A stretch of DNA of 26,394 nucleotides from SLRI01 sp036796215 (GTDB lineage Bacteria; Pseudomonadota; Alphaproteobacteria; Geminicoccales; Geminicoccaceae): positions 1-26,394 of the forward strand of contig DAIRDJ010000049.1 in the NCBI GenBank assembly GCA_036796215.1, written 5' to 3'. Position 1 is the stretch's first letter. Every line of letters begins with the position of its first letter. The position numbers were made by a program, and so were the translations under genes. Below, piece by piece: positions 1 through 7,457 of the stretch. The notes beneath the pieces were generated by a model, which worked only from the letters and a program-made list of their open reading frames with translations, was not told where the DNA came from and searched no databases.

Positions 1-2
1 CC

Positions 3-755
3 AAGCGGCCGGTGCTCGAGGAGTTCATGACGCTCTTTCCGGCGACCATCGAGCTTTCCCTTTGCGCCATCATCCTGGCGACGGTGGTCGGTGTGGGCAT
101 CGGCGTGCTGGCCGCGGTCAAGCGCGGCTCGTGGCTGGATCAGGGGTTCATGGGCGTGGCGCTGGTCGGCTACTCGATGCCGATCTTCTGGTGGGGGCTT
201 TTGCTCATCATCCTCTTCTCCGGCACGCTGCAATGGACGCCGGTCTCGGGCCGGATCTCGCTGCTCTACTATTTCCCGTCGGTTACCGGCTTCATGCTGA
301 TCGACAGCCTGCTCTCGGGCCAGGCGGGGGCGTTTCGCTCGGCACTCAGCCACCTCGTCCTGCCGACCATCGTGCTCGCCACCATCCCGCTTGCCGTGAT
401 CGCCCGGCAGACCCGCTCGGCCATGCTCGAAGTCCTGGGCGAGGACTATGTCCGCACGGCTCGGGCGAAGGGCCTGCCGCCGAGGCGCGTGATCGGCCTG
501 CATGCGCTCCGGAACGCGCTGATTCCGGTGATCACGACCATCGGCCTGCAGGTCGGCGTGCTCCTGGCGGGGGCGATTTTGACCGAGACCATCTTCTCCT
601 GGCCCGGGATCGGCAAGTGGATGGTCGATTCCGTCTTCAAGCGTGACTACGCCGTGGTGCAGGGCGGGCTTATGCTGATCGCGGCCGTGATCATGCTGGT
701 CAATCTTCTGGTCGACCTGCTCTACGGGCTGGTCAACCCGCGCATCCGCCACTGA
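3..755 (+). CDS. dppB: Dipeptide ABC transporter permease DppB (5' partial)
   Basis: This is an inner-membrane permease of a peptide/nickel-type ABC importer; with DppC it forms the channel energised by DppD and DppF. The reading frame is open to the window edge, so the start lies outside. About 250 residues remain and roughly the first 90 of the usual ~340 are missing (first transmembrane helix and early periplasmic loop). The visible part closely follows E. coli DppB as I remember it: YSMPIFWWG, TPVSGR, the EAA-type loop around LEVLGEDYVRTARAKGL, the TETIFSWPGIGKW segment and the C-terminal NPRIRH. The next gene starts 23 bases downstream behind a GAGGGAG ribosome site, so this is an operon. 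Family assignment is firm. Dipeptide rather than another oligopeptide as substrate is inferred from similarity, and the binding protein that would settle it is not in the window. Confidence 0.93.
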   Translation, partial: KRPVLEEFMTLFPATIELSLCAIILATVVGVGIGVLAAVKRGSWLDQGFMGVALVGYSMPIFWWGLLLIILFSGTLQWTPVSGRISLLYYFPSVTGFMLIDSLLSGQAGAFRSALSHLVLPTIVLATIPLAVIARQTRSAMLEVLGEDYVRTARAKGLPPRRVIGLHALRNALIPVITTIGLQVGVLLAGAILTETIFSWPGIGKWMVDSVFKRDYAVVQGGLMLIAAVIMLVNLLVDLLYGLVNPRIRH

Positions 756-778
756 CGGAAGCTGGCAGAGGGAGCAGC

Positions 779-1720
779 ATGGCGCAAGAACAAGCGGCAG
801 AGGAACGGGCCGCAAGTGCCCCGACCGAGCGGCTGCCGGTCGATGCCTGGGCGATGCGGCGGGCGATGCTCGCCGAGTTCTGGTATTATTTCAGCCGCAA
901 TCGGGGCGCGGTGATCGGCCTCTACGTCTTTCTCGCGACCATTGCGATCGCGATCCTGGCTCCTGTGCTCGCCCCGCACGATCCGATCCTGCAGAACCGG
1001 GGTGCTCTTCTGGTGCCACCTTTCTGGATGGAGGGCGGCTCGCTCACCTATCCGCTCGGCACCGATGCGGTCGGGCGCGATATCCTCTCGCGGCTGATCT
1101 ACGGGGCGCGCTTCTCGCTCTTCATCGGCCTCGTGGTCGTGACCATCGCCTCCTCGGTCGGCGTGATGATCGGCCTGATCGCGGGCTTCGTCGGCGGTTG
1201 GGTCGATACCGCCATCGTCCGCGTCATGGACGTCATCCTGGCCTTCCCGTCGCTGCTCCTGGCGCTCGTGCTGGTTGCCATCCTCGGGCCCGGGCTGATG
1301 AACGCGATGATCGCCATAGCACTCATCCTGCAGCCGCATTTCGTCCGCCTTACTCGGGCCTCGGTGATGAGCGAGCGCAACCGGGAATATGTGACCGCAG
1401 CCCGGGTCTCCGGGGCCGGCAGGCTGCGGTTGATGTTCGTCACCATCCTGCCCAATTGCCTCGGCCCACTGATCGTCCAGGCGACGCTCTCCTTCTCCAA
1501 CGCGATCCTGGATGCAGCCGCCCTCGGCTTTCTCGGCATGGGCGCACAGCCGCCGACCCCGGAATGGGGGACGATGCTCGCCGAGGCGCGCGAGTTCATC
1601 CTGCGCGCCCCCTGGGTGGTCACCTTCCCGGGCATCGCCATCCTGGTCACGGTGCTCGGCATCAACCTCGTCGGCGACGGGCTGCGCGATGCGCTCGACC
1701 CGAAGCTGAAGCGGGGGTGA
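779..1720 (+). CDS. dppC: Dipeptide ABC transporter permease DppC
   Basis: This is the second inner-membrane permease of the peptide importer. The 313-residue protein is slightly longer than the usual ~300 because of a hydrophilic N-terminal extension of about 35 residues. It has the OppC/DppC layout: one N-terminal transmembrane helix (about 47-67), a periplasmic loop with PLGTDAVGRDILSRL, then the transport domain with the EAA loop (NREYVTAARVSGAGRLRL) and the ALGFLGMGAQPPTPEWG segment typical of DppC. The ATG at 779 is preceded by GAGGGAG at suitable spacing. The dppD start follows the stop after 4 bases, so translation is probably coupled. Confidence 0.94.
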   Translation: MAQEQAAEERAASAPTERLPVDAWAMRRAMLAEFWYYFSRNRGAVIGLYVFLATIAIAILAPVLAPHDPILQNRGALLVPPFWMEGGSLTYPLGTDAVGRDILSRLIYGARFSLFIGLVVVTIASSVGVMIGLIAGFVGGWVDTAIVRVMDVILAFPSLLLALVLVAILGPGLMNAMIAIALILQPHFVRLTRASVMSERNREYVTAARVSGAGRLRLMFVTILPNCLGPLIVQATLSFSNAILDAAALGFLGMGAQPPTPEWGTMLAEAREFILRAPWVVTFPGIAILVTVLGINLVGDGLRDALDPKLKRG

Positions 1721-1724
1721 GCCG

Positions 1725-2732
1725 ATGGCGCTGCTCGAGGTTCGTGACCTCACCGTCGAGTTCCCGACATCCACAGGTCCGTTTCGCGCCGTCGATACCG
1801 TCTCGCTCACCTGTGACAAGGGTGAGATCCTGGCGATCGTCGGCGAGTCCGGCTCCGGCAAGTCGGTGGCGATGCTCGCGGTCATGGGCCTCCTGCCGGA
1901 CAACGCCACGGTGACCGCCGGGGCCTTGCTGTTCGACGGTCGGGATATCCTCCATATCGGCCCGCGCGAGCGGCGGCGGATCATCGGCAAGGATATCGCG
2001 ATGATCTTCCAGGAGCCGATGTCGAGCCTCAATCCCTGCTTCACGGTCGGCTTTCAGCTCGGCGAGGCGCTGCGCCTGCATCTCGGGCTCGACCGCAAGG
2101 CGCGCCGGGCGCGCAGCATCGAGCTTCTGGACCAGGTCGGCATCCCTGCCCCGGCCGACCGGCTCAGCCAGTTCCCGCACCAGCTCTCGGGCGGCATGAA
2201 CCAGCGGGTGATGATCGCCATGGCGCTCTCCTGCAGGCCCAAGCTGCTCATCGCCGACGAGCCGACGACTGCACTCGATGTCACCATCCAGGCGCAGATC
2301 CTCGATCTCCTGGTCGATCTGCAGCGCCAGCACGACATGGGGCTGGTCCTGATCACCCACGACATGGGTGTCGTCGCCGAGACGGCGGAACGGGTGCAGG
2401 TGCAGTATGCCGGGCAGAAGGTCGAGGAGCAGCCGGTGCGCGAGCTGTTCTTCGACCCGCACCACCCCTATACGTCGGCCCTGCTTGCGGCCCTGCCCGA
2501 GCGCGCCACCCGGCACGGCAAGCTACCGTCGATCCCGGGGGTCGTTCCAGGGCCCGGCGACCGGCCGACGGGGTGTCTCTTTTCACCACGCTGCCGGTTC
2601 GCGACCGAGCGCTGTACCCGTGAGGTGGAGCGGCAGGGGGTCGAACTCGGCCAGGCGCTCTGCAACTACCCCTTGAGCCAAGGCCGGCCCCTCGGCCATC
2701 CTGAAGAAGCCGCAATGGCGGTCTCGCCATGA
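1725..2732 (+). CDS. dppD: Dipeptide ABC transporter ATPase DppD
   Basis: This is a cytoplasmic ATPase that pairs with DppF to drive peptide import. Visible motifs are Walker A GESGSGKS (residues 40-47), the Q-loop near FQEPMSSLNP (about 95-104), signature LSGGMNQR (154-161), Walker B LLIADE (174-179) and the H-loop histidine 212. The C-terminal oligopeptide/dipeptide extension contains the cysteine-rich GCLFSPRC...C segment typical of this subfamily. The length of 335 residues is normal. The GTGA at the end of dppC and a GGGGGTGA run serve as the translation-initiation region. The stop codon overlaps the dppF start (ATGA at 2729), which suggests coupled synthesis of the two ATPases. Confidence 0.95.
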   Translation: MALLEVRDLTVEFPTSTGPFRAVDTVSLTCDKGEILAIVGESGSGKSVAMLAVMGLLPDNATVTAGALLFDGRDILHIGPRERRRIIGKDIAMIFQEPMSSLNPCFTVGFQLGEALRLHLGLDRKARRARSIELLDQVGIPAPADRLSQFPHQLSGGMNQRVMIAMALSCRPKLLIADEPTTALDVTIQAQILDLLVDLQRQHDMGLVLITHDMGVVAETAERVQVQYAGQKVEEQPVRELFFDPHHPYTSALLAALPERATRHGKLPSIPGVVPGPGDRPTGCLFSPRCRFATERCTREVERQGVELGQALCNYPLSQGRPLGHPEEAAMAVSP

Positions 2733-3703
2733 GTGCCGTGGTGATCGAGGCCACAGACCTCACCCGCCGCTACGACGTCAGCCAAGGCCCGTTCCGCAAG
2801 CCCCGCGAGCTGCATGCGGTCAGCGGCGTCAGCTTCAGCCTCGAGGCCGGGCGGACACTCGCCGTGGTCGGCGAATCCGGCTGCGGCAAGTCGACCCTGG
2901 CTCGCCTCGTGACGATGATCGAGCCGCCGAGCTCCGGCAGCCTACTGATCGCCGGCCGGCCGGCCGATCCCGCCGACCGGAAGCTGCGCCAGAAGGTCCA
3001 GATCGTCTTCCAGAACCCCTATGGCTCGCTCAATCCGCGGCAAAAGGTCGGTTCCATCCTGGAGGAGCCCTTGAAGATCAACACCAGGGCCGGGGCGGTC
3101 GAGCGGCGCAACAAGGCGCTCGACATGCTGGCCCGGGTGGGGCTTCGGGCCGAGCACTACGAGCGCTACCCGCACATGTTCTCGGGCGGCCAGCGGCAGC
3201 GCATCGCGGTGGCCAGGGCACTGATGCTCAATCCCGAGATCCTGGTGCTCGACGAGCCGCTTTCCGCCCTCGACCTCTCGATCCAGGCGCAGGTGCTCAA
3301 CATCCTGATCGACCTGCAAAAGGAGTTCCAGCTCGCCTACCTCTTCATCAGCCACGACCTCTCGGTGGTCCGCCATTTCGCCGACGATGTGATGGTCATG
3401 TATCTGGGCCGGCCGGTCGAGACCGGGCCCGCCGAGGCCGTCTTCGAGCGGCCCGAGCACCCCTATACGGCAGCCCTCCTGTCGGCGACGCCGGTCGCCG
3501 ATCCGGAGCGGCAGAAGCACCGGATCCGGCTCGAGGGCGAGCTGCCCTCGCCGCTCGACCCGCCGCGGGGCTGCAGCTTCAACCCCCGCTGCTGGCGCGC
3601 CCGGGCGATCTGCCGCGAGCAGTTCCCGCCGCTCGAGATGAAGACGACGCATCATGCCGCCTGCTACTTCCCGCTGGCCGGCGAGCTCGAGTCGACAGGG
3701 TGA
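2729..3703 (+). CDS. dppF: Dipeptide ABC transporter ATPase DppF
   Basis: This is the second ATPase of the importer and the last gene of the dppBCDF run. It has Walker A GESGCGKS (48-55), the FQNPYGSLNPRQKVG segment characteristic of OppF/DppF, signature FSGGQRQR, Walker B ILVLDE and the SHDLSVVRHF switch region. The C-terminal extension carries GCSFNPRCWRA followed by a further cysteine, again typical of the subfamily. Its 324 residues are the expected length. The ATG overlaps the dppD stop by four bases. A possible intrinsic terminator lies about 70 bases after the stop. Confidence 0.95.
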   Translation: MSAVVIEATDLTRRYDVSQGPFRKPRELHAVSGVSFSLEAGRTLAVVGESGCGKSTLARLVTMIEPPSSGSLLIAGRPADPADRKLRQKVQIVFQNPYGSLNPRQKVGSILEEPLKINTRAGAVERRNKALDMLARVGLRAEHYERYPHMFSGGQRQRIAVARALMLNPEILVLDEPLSALDLSIQAQVLNILIDLQKEFQLAYLFISHDLSVVRHFADDVMVMYLGRPVETGPAEAVFERPEHPYTAALLSATPVADPERQKHRIRLEGELPSPLDPPRGCSFNPRCWRARAICREQFPPLEMKTTHHAACYFPLAGELESTG

Positions 3704-3772
3704 GCCAGCCGTCAGCCGCTCGCTAGAGGCATGGCCCGTCAACGTACGAGGGCCAAAACCGGAGGGGCCCGC

Positions 3773-3814
3773 GGGGCGGCGATGCCTCCCCGTGATTCTT
3801 TCCTTCCTTTTGTC
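3773..3814 (+). terminator. Possible intrinsic terminator after dppF
   Basis: GGGGCGGC (3773-3780) pairs with GCCTCCCC (3784-3791) with one mismatch across a three-base loop. It is followed by a pyrimidine-rich, T-containing stretch (about 3795-3814). The T-tract is interrupted, so this is a moderate candidate for ending the dpp transcript. The rest of the 3704-3902 gap shows nothing I can name. Confidence 0.4.
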
Positions 3815-3902
3815 CCGTGTGACCCCCTGGCGTCCTTCCGCGGCTGCGCTATGACGGTGGGACGGCGCCGCTGTTGGCGTCCTGGGCGTGAGAGTGGTCG
3901 CC

Positions 3903-4982
3903 ATGCTGGCTGCTGTTTGTCGGGCGTTCAATGAGCCGCTCGTGATCGAGGCGGTGTCGCTCGCGGCACCGGGGCCCGGGGAGGTCGAGGTCGAGCTCGC
4001 GGCTTGTGCGATCTGCCACAGCGACATCCACTTTATCGAGGGGGCCTGGGGTGGGGTCCTGCCGGCGGTCTACGGGCACGAGGCGGCCGGGGTGGTGCGA
4101 GCCTGCGGGGTAGGGGTGGAGGACTTCGCCCCAGGTGACCATGTGGTCGTGACGCTGATTCGGGCCTGCGGTCACTGCTACTACTGTGCCCGGGGCGAGG
4201 AGACCGCATGCGAGCACGATTTCCCCCTGGCGCACAGGAGCCCGCTCGCCGACGCGGCGGGGCTGCCGTTGCATCAGGGGATGGGGACGGCGGCCTTTGC
4301 CGAACGGGTGGTGGTCGATCAGACGCAGGTGGCGAGGATCGGCGAGGATTTGCCGTTCGATGTGGCGGCGCTGCTCGCCTGTGGGGTGATCACCGGGGTG
4401 GGGGCGGTGAGCAACACGGCGGCCGTGCCGGCGGGCTCGTCGGTCGTCGTGATCGGTGCCGGCGGGGTCGGGTTGAACGTGGTGCAGGGGGCCCGGCTCG
4501 TGGGGGCGGCACCGATCATCGCACTCGATCTGGTGGCCGAGAAGCGGGCGATGGCCCGCGCCTTCGGGGCGACCGCGGCGGTCGATCCCTTGGCCGATGA
4601 TCCCTTAGAGGCGGTGCGTGCTCTCACCCAGGGTCGCGGCGCCGATTTCGTCTTCGTCTCGGTCGGCAGCAAGGCCGCGATCGAGCAGGGGGTGGGGCTG
4701 TTGCGCCCGGGCGGCAGCCTGGTGATCGTCGGCATGCCGGCCACCGGTGTCACCATCGAGCTCGATCCCAGCAGCCTCGCCGCACTGGGCCAGCGGGTGC
4801 TGGGCTCGAAGATGGGCTCGAGCCGGATCGATATCGACATCCCCAGGCTCGAGACGCTCTATCGGCGCGGTGATCTGAGGCTCGACGAGTTGATCTCGGG
4901 GCGCTACCCCTTGTCCGCCATCAACGACGCGATCGCCGACGTCCGGCGGGGCAAATCCTTGCGCAACGTGATCGTTTTTTAG
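3903..4982 (+). CDS. Zinc-dependent alcohol dehydrogenase (AdhC/class III-like, COG1062 type)
   Basis: This is a medium-chain zinc dehydrogenase that oxidises an alcohol, or a hemithioacetal-like adduct, with NAD. With the ATG at 3903 the protein has 359 residues; in-frame GTG codons at 3888 and 3894 are alternatives, and none has a strong ribosome site. Catalytic zinc ligands are Cys38 (ICHSD), His59 (GHE) and Cys160 (ACGVITG). The structural zinc site is Cys89, Cys92, Cys95 and Cys103. The Rossmann motif GAGGVG is at 185-190, and Asp209 at the end of the second strand indicates NAD rather than NADP. The LADAAGLPLHQGMGTAAFAE region resembles the class-III (glutathione-dependent formaldehyde dehydrogenase) side of the family, but the substrate cannot be read from sequence. 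Its stop codon overlaps the ribosome site of the next gene. Confidence 0.9.
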   Translation: MLAAVCRAFNEPLVIEAVSLAAPGPGEVEVELAACAICHSDIHFIEGAWGGVLPAVYGHEAAGVVRACGVGVEDFAPGDHVVVTLIRACGHCYYCARGEETACEHDFPLAHRSPLADAAGLPLHQGMGTAAFAERVVVDQTQVARIGEDLPFDVAALLACGVITGVGAVSNTAAVPAGSSVVVIGAGGVGLNVVQGARLVGAAPIIALDLVAEKRAMARAFGATAAVDPLADDPLEAVRALTQGRGADFVFVSVGSKAAIEQGVGLLRPGGSLVIVGMPATGVTIELDPSSLAALGQRVLGSKMGSSRIDIDIPRLETLYRRGDLRLDELISGRYPLSAINDAIADVRRGKSLRNVIVF

Positions 4983-4996
4983 GAGGAGGTGCCGGT

Positions 4997-5662
4997 TTGG
5001 GCACGATCAACGGGACGGTGATCCCGGTGACCCCCTTGCAGCAGAACTGCAGCGTCTTTTGGGACGACGAGGCGAAGCGGGCGACCGTCATCGATCCTGG
5101 CGGTGATGCTCCGCAGATCGTCGAGTTCCTGGAATCGCAAGGCCTGACCGTCGAGCAGATCCTCCTGACCCATGGCCATTTCGACCATGCGGGCGGGGTT
5201 GTGGCTCTGAACCGGCTCGTCGCCGAGCGGCAGGGTGCAGCGGTGCCGGTCGTCGGCCCGCACCCCGCCGATGCCTTTCTCCTCGAGGCACTGGCCGAGA
5301 GCGGGGCAACCTTCGGCCTCGCCGAAGCCGAGCCTTTCACCCCGGACCGCTGGCTCGACGAGGGCGAGACGGTGACCATCGCCGGCAAGGATTTCGCCAT
5401 TTATCACTGTCCGGGCCACAGCCCCGGCAGTCTCGTCTTCGTCAACGAGGAGGCGCGCTTCGCCATTGTCGGCGACGTGCTGTTCAACGGCTCGATCGGC
5501 CGCACGGATTTCCCGTATGGCGATCACGACGCCCTGATCACCGCCATTCGCACCAAGCTCTTTCCCTTGGGCGACGACATCACCTTCATCTGCGGGCACG
5601 GGCCGGGCTCGACCTTCGGCCAGGAGCGGCTGAGCAATCCGTTCGTCGGCGAGGGGGCCTAG
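4997..5662 (+). CDS. MBL-fold hydrolase, YcbL/glyoxalase-II-like
   Basis: This is a metallo-beta-lactamase-fold hydrolase of the glyoxalase II-like YcbL group, likely a thioester hydrolase in the cytoplasm. It has 221 residues. The metal site THGHFDH is at 58-64 (His59, His61, Asp63, His64); later ligands lie in HCPGHSPGS, the GDVLF aspartate and the GHGPGSTFGQERLSNPF tail, all typical of YcbL. The start is TTG at 4997, chosen because GGAGGAGG (about 4982-4989) sits seven bases upstream and no in-frame ATG is near. That ribosome site begins inside the stop codon of the alcohol dehydrogenase, so the two are probably co-translated. The pairing suggests shared handling of an aldehyde or thiol adduct, which is inference. 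Confidence 0.9.
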   Translation: MGTINGTVIPVTPLQQNCSVFWDDEAKRATVIDPGGDAPQIVEFLESQGLTVEQILLTHGHFDHAGGVVALNRLVAERQGAAVPVVGPHPADAFLLEALAESGATFGLAEAEPFTPDRWLDEGETVTIAGKDFAIYHCPGHSPGSLVFVNEEARFAIVGDVLFNGSIGRTDFPYGDHDALITAIRTKLFPLGDDITFICGHGPGSTFGQERLSNPFVGEGA

Positions 5663-5674
5663 CGAGAGCAGGAT

Positions 5675-5781
5675 GCGGGGGAAATGGTTTCCCCCGCGCC
5701 CCCTCGGGACTTGGCGCCGGTGTTCGTCACAAGCTCCGGCGCCAAGCAACGGTGGGGCGCGGGGAGGATCATCCTCCCCGC
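5675..5781. repeat. Three tandem perfect inverted repeats in a convergent intergenic region
   Basis: Three hairpin-forming repeats lie end to end between two converging genes. The first has 10-base arms (5675-5684 and 5688-5697) and a 3-base loop. The second has 11-base arms (5710-5720 and 5736-5746) and a 15-base loop. The third has 11-base arms (5759-5769 and 5771-5781) around one central base. All are perfect and GC-rich. None is followed by a clear T-tract on either strand, so a simple intrinsic terminator is not obvious, although bidirectional termination or mRNA 3' end protection is the most economical role. The first and third share GCGGGG/CCCCGC cores and could pair with each other. 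Confidence 0.75.
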
Positions 5782-5785
5782 ATCG

Positions 5786-6547
5786 TCAAAAGATCCCGCC
5801 GACCGAGCGGGTGAGGCCGTCGACCATGAAGGGGGCGGCTTCGTCCCATTCGACGTTCACCTGGTTCGCGGTGGCGACGATCCGGGTCTGGTAGTGCTTC
5901 CAGTCGGTGATGGTACTGGAGGCCTGGGTGACGCTGCCGCCCGAGCCCTGGCCCAGGGTCTGCTGCTCGGATTGGCTCACCACAACCTCGCCGCGGGCGC
6001 GCTCGGAGACCCGAAGATCGGTGATCACGGTATAGGTCACGTCCTGGACATAGGCGTCGGCCACGGTGCCGATGGCGGCACCGAGCAGGGCGCCGGCGAT
6101 GGTCAGCCCGACGTCGCTGCCGCCGGCCTGGCCAAGGAGATAGCCCGCGCCGGCACCCACTGCGGCGCCGGAAACCGCACTGCCGAAGCCGCCCTCGCCG
6201 GCGGCCTCGGCCGCGGTCAGGCTGTTGCGGCCGGCCTGCAGGACGTTGGCCTGGAGCATGAAGTTCGCCCGGTCGGGGTCGTCGACGACCTGGTAGCCGC
6301 TCGCCTCGAGCTGCCGGCGGATCGCCGGCTCGACCACGAAGTCGGGCTTGTCGGAGGTATTGCGCACGTCGACGTAGACGGTGCGCCGGTCGGCGGCCAC
6401 GGGCTCGAGGAAGACCGTGTCGGTCATCTTGGTCTGGACGTCCAGGTTGCGCTTGGAGACGGCCGTGGTGGTTGCGGCACAGCCGGCGAGGAAGGCGACC
6501 AGGACGAGGGGTGCGATGGCACCCTGGAGGGACGAAAGCTTGCGCAA
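5786..6547 (-). CDS. TraT-family outer-membrane lipoprotein
   Basis: This is a homologue of TraT, the lipoprotein known from F-like plasmids for surface exclusion and complement resistance. The preferred start is TTG at 6547, with AAGGAG nine bases upstream. This gives 253 residues (TraT has about 244), a short basic start, a hydrophobic stretch and lipobox LAGC with Cys23. An ATG at 6613 would add 22 residues before the signal peptide and is less likely. After the Cys, the KRNLDVQTKM and VFLEP segments match TraT closely as I remember it. A central glycine/alanine-rich hydrophobic zone (GAAVGAGAGYLLG and IAGALLGAAIGT) is the membrane-inserting glycine-zipper region, followed by ADAYVQDVTYTVITDL and a KHYQTRIVATANQVN tail. 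No conjugation genes are nearby. Confidence 0.85.
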   Translation of the reverse strand: MRKLSSLQGAIAPLVLVAFLAGCAATTTAVSKRNLDVQTKMTDTVFLEPVAADRRTVYVDVRNTSDKPDFVVEPAIRRQLEASGYQVVDDPDRANFMLQANVLQAGRNSLTAAEAAGEGGFGSAVSGAAVGAGAGYLLGQAGGSDVGLTIAGALLGAAIGTVADAYVQDVTYTVITDLRVSERARGEVVVSQSEQQTLGQGSGGSVTQASSTITDWKHYQTRIVATANQVNVEWDEAAPFMVDGLTRSVGGIF

Positions 6548-6641
6548 GGTGGCGCTCTCCTTTGCACACAGGTGGGGCCGCAAGTGGGCTTGCGACCCCG
6601 TCGGTCGAGACATCGTGACAGTGGGTGGTGGGCCGGCCGGC

Positions 6642-6655
6642 CGCCTGCGCAGGCG
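6642..6655. repeat. 14-base perfect palindrome immediately after sodB
   Basis: CGCCTGCGCAGGCG directly abuts the sodB stop codon (minus strand). It is followed downstream by overlapping GGCCGGCC palindromes (about 6631-6642). It could act as a 3' hairpin of the sodB mRNA. No T-tract follows it, so termination is uncertain. Confidence 0.35.
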
Positions 6656-7261
6656 TCAGCCGATGGCGTTGTGCAGCTCCTTTTCGACCTCTTCCCAGTT
6701 GACGAGGTTGTTGAGGAAGGCGGCGACGTATTCCGGCCGGCGGTTCTGGTAGTCGAGGTAATAGGCGTGCTCCCAGACATCGATGCCGAGGATCGGGATC
6801 ATCCCGTGCACCAAGGGGTTCTCGCCGTTGGGGGTCTTGACCACCTTGAGCGTGTCGCCGGAGACGGCGAGCCAGGCCCAGCCGGAGCCGAACTGTGTGG
6901 CGGCCGCGGTCTTGAACTGCTCGGCGAAGGTATCGTAGTTGCCGAAGGCGTCGTCGATCCGCCGCGCCATCTCGCCGCCCGGCTTGCCGCCGCCGCCCTT
7001 CGTCATGATCCGCCAGAAGAGCTCGTGGTTCCAGTGCTGGCCGGCATTGTTGAAGATGCCCTGCTTGGCCGGATCGCCGAAGGATGCCTTGACGATCTCT
7101 TCCAGGCTCTTGCCCTCGAGATCGGTGCCCTCGATCAGGTTGTTGAGGTTGGTGACGTAGGTCTGGTGGTGCTTGTCGTGGTGGAGGTGCAGGGTCTGCG
7201 CCGACATATAGGGGGCGAGCGCCTCGTAGTCATAGGGCAGATCGGAGAGCTTGAAGGTCAT
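6656..7261 (-). CDS. sodB: Superoxide dismutase, iron type
   Basis: This cytoplasmic enzyme dismutates superoxide to hydrogen peroxide and oxygen. The length of 201 residues is normal for Fe/Mn SOD. Metal ligands are visible as His27 (HHDKHH), His79 (QHWNH), Asp161 and His165 (DVWEHAYYLDYQNRR). Gln75 in AGQHWNH is at the position typical of iron enzymes, where Mn enzymes usually have Gly there and a Gln later; this supports Fe but does not exclude cambialism. The ATG at 7261 has GAGGAA just upstream. It is divergent from the squalene-synthase-like gene. The TraT-family gene follows in the same direction after 108 bases and may or may not be co-transcribed. Confidence 0.97.
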   Translation of the reverse strand: MTFKLSDLPYDYEALAPYMSAQTLHLHHDKHHQTYVTNLNNLIEGTDLEGKSLEEIVKASFGDPAKQGIFNNAGQHWNHELFWRIMTKGGGGKPGGEMARRIDDAFGNYDTFAEQFKTAAATQFGSGWAWLAVSGDTLKVVKTPNGENPLVHGMIPILGIDVWEHAYYLDYQNRRPEYVAAFLNNLVNWEEVEKELHNAIG

Positions 7262-7457
7262 GATTTCCTCACCTTGCTATGTTGTTCGGCCTATCCACCA
7301 CGGCAGTACCGTCCGGACAGTCAGAGTCTAGCCGCTACATAAGCCCTGCGGCCCGGCAAAGGAAGGGCCGCGGTGGCGATCGGTGCGGCACGGGCCGGCT
7401 CGATCGCGGCGCTCCATCTGGAACGCGCAACGTCATGAGGAAGGGGTAGAGCGCTCG

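Noticed and set aside
722..2044. A 440-codon minus-strand frame over dppC and dppD.
   Set aside because: It is antisense to canonical ABC transporter genes; composition artefact.
5786..6547. Conjugative element boundary suggested by the TraT homologue.
   Set aside because: No transfer, relaxase, integrase or attachment-site sequence is visible and the composition does not change.
5684..7342. A 552-codon plus-strand frame across the TraT-like gene and sodB.
   Set aside because: It is antisense to two well-recognised genes and has no family signature.
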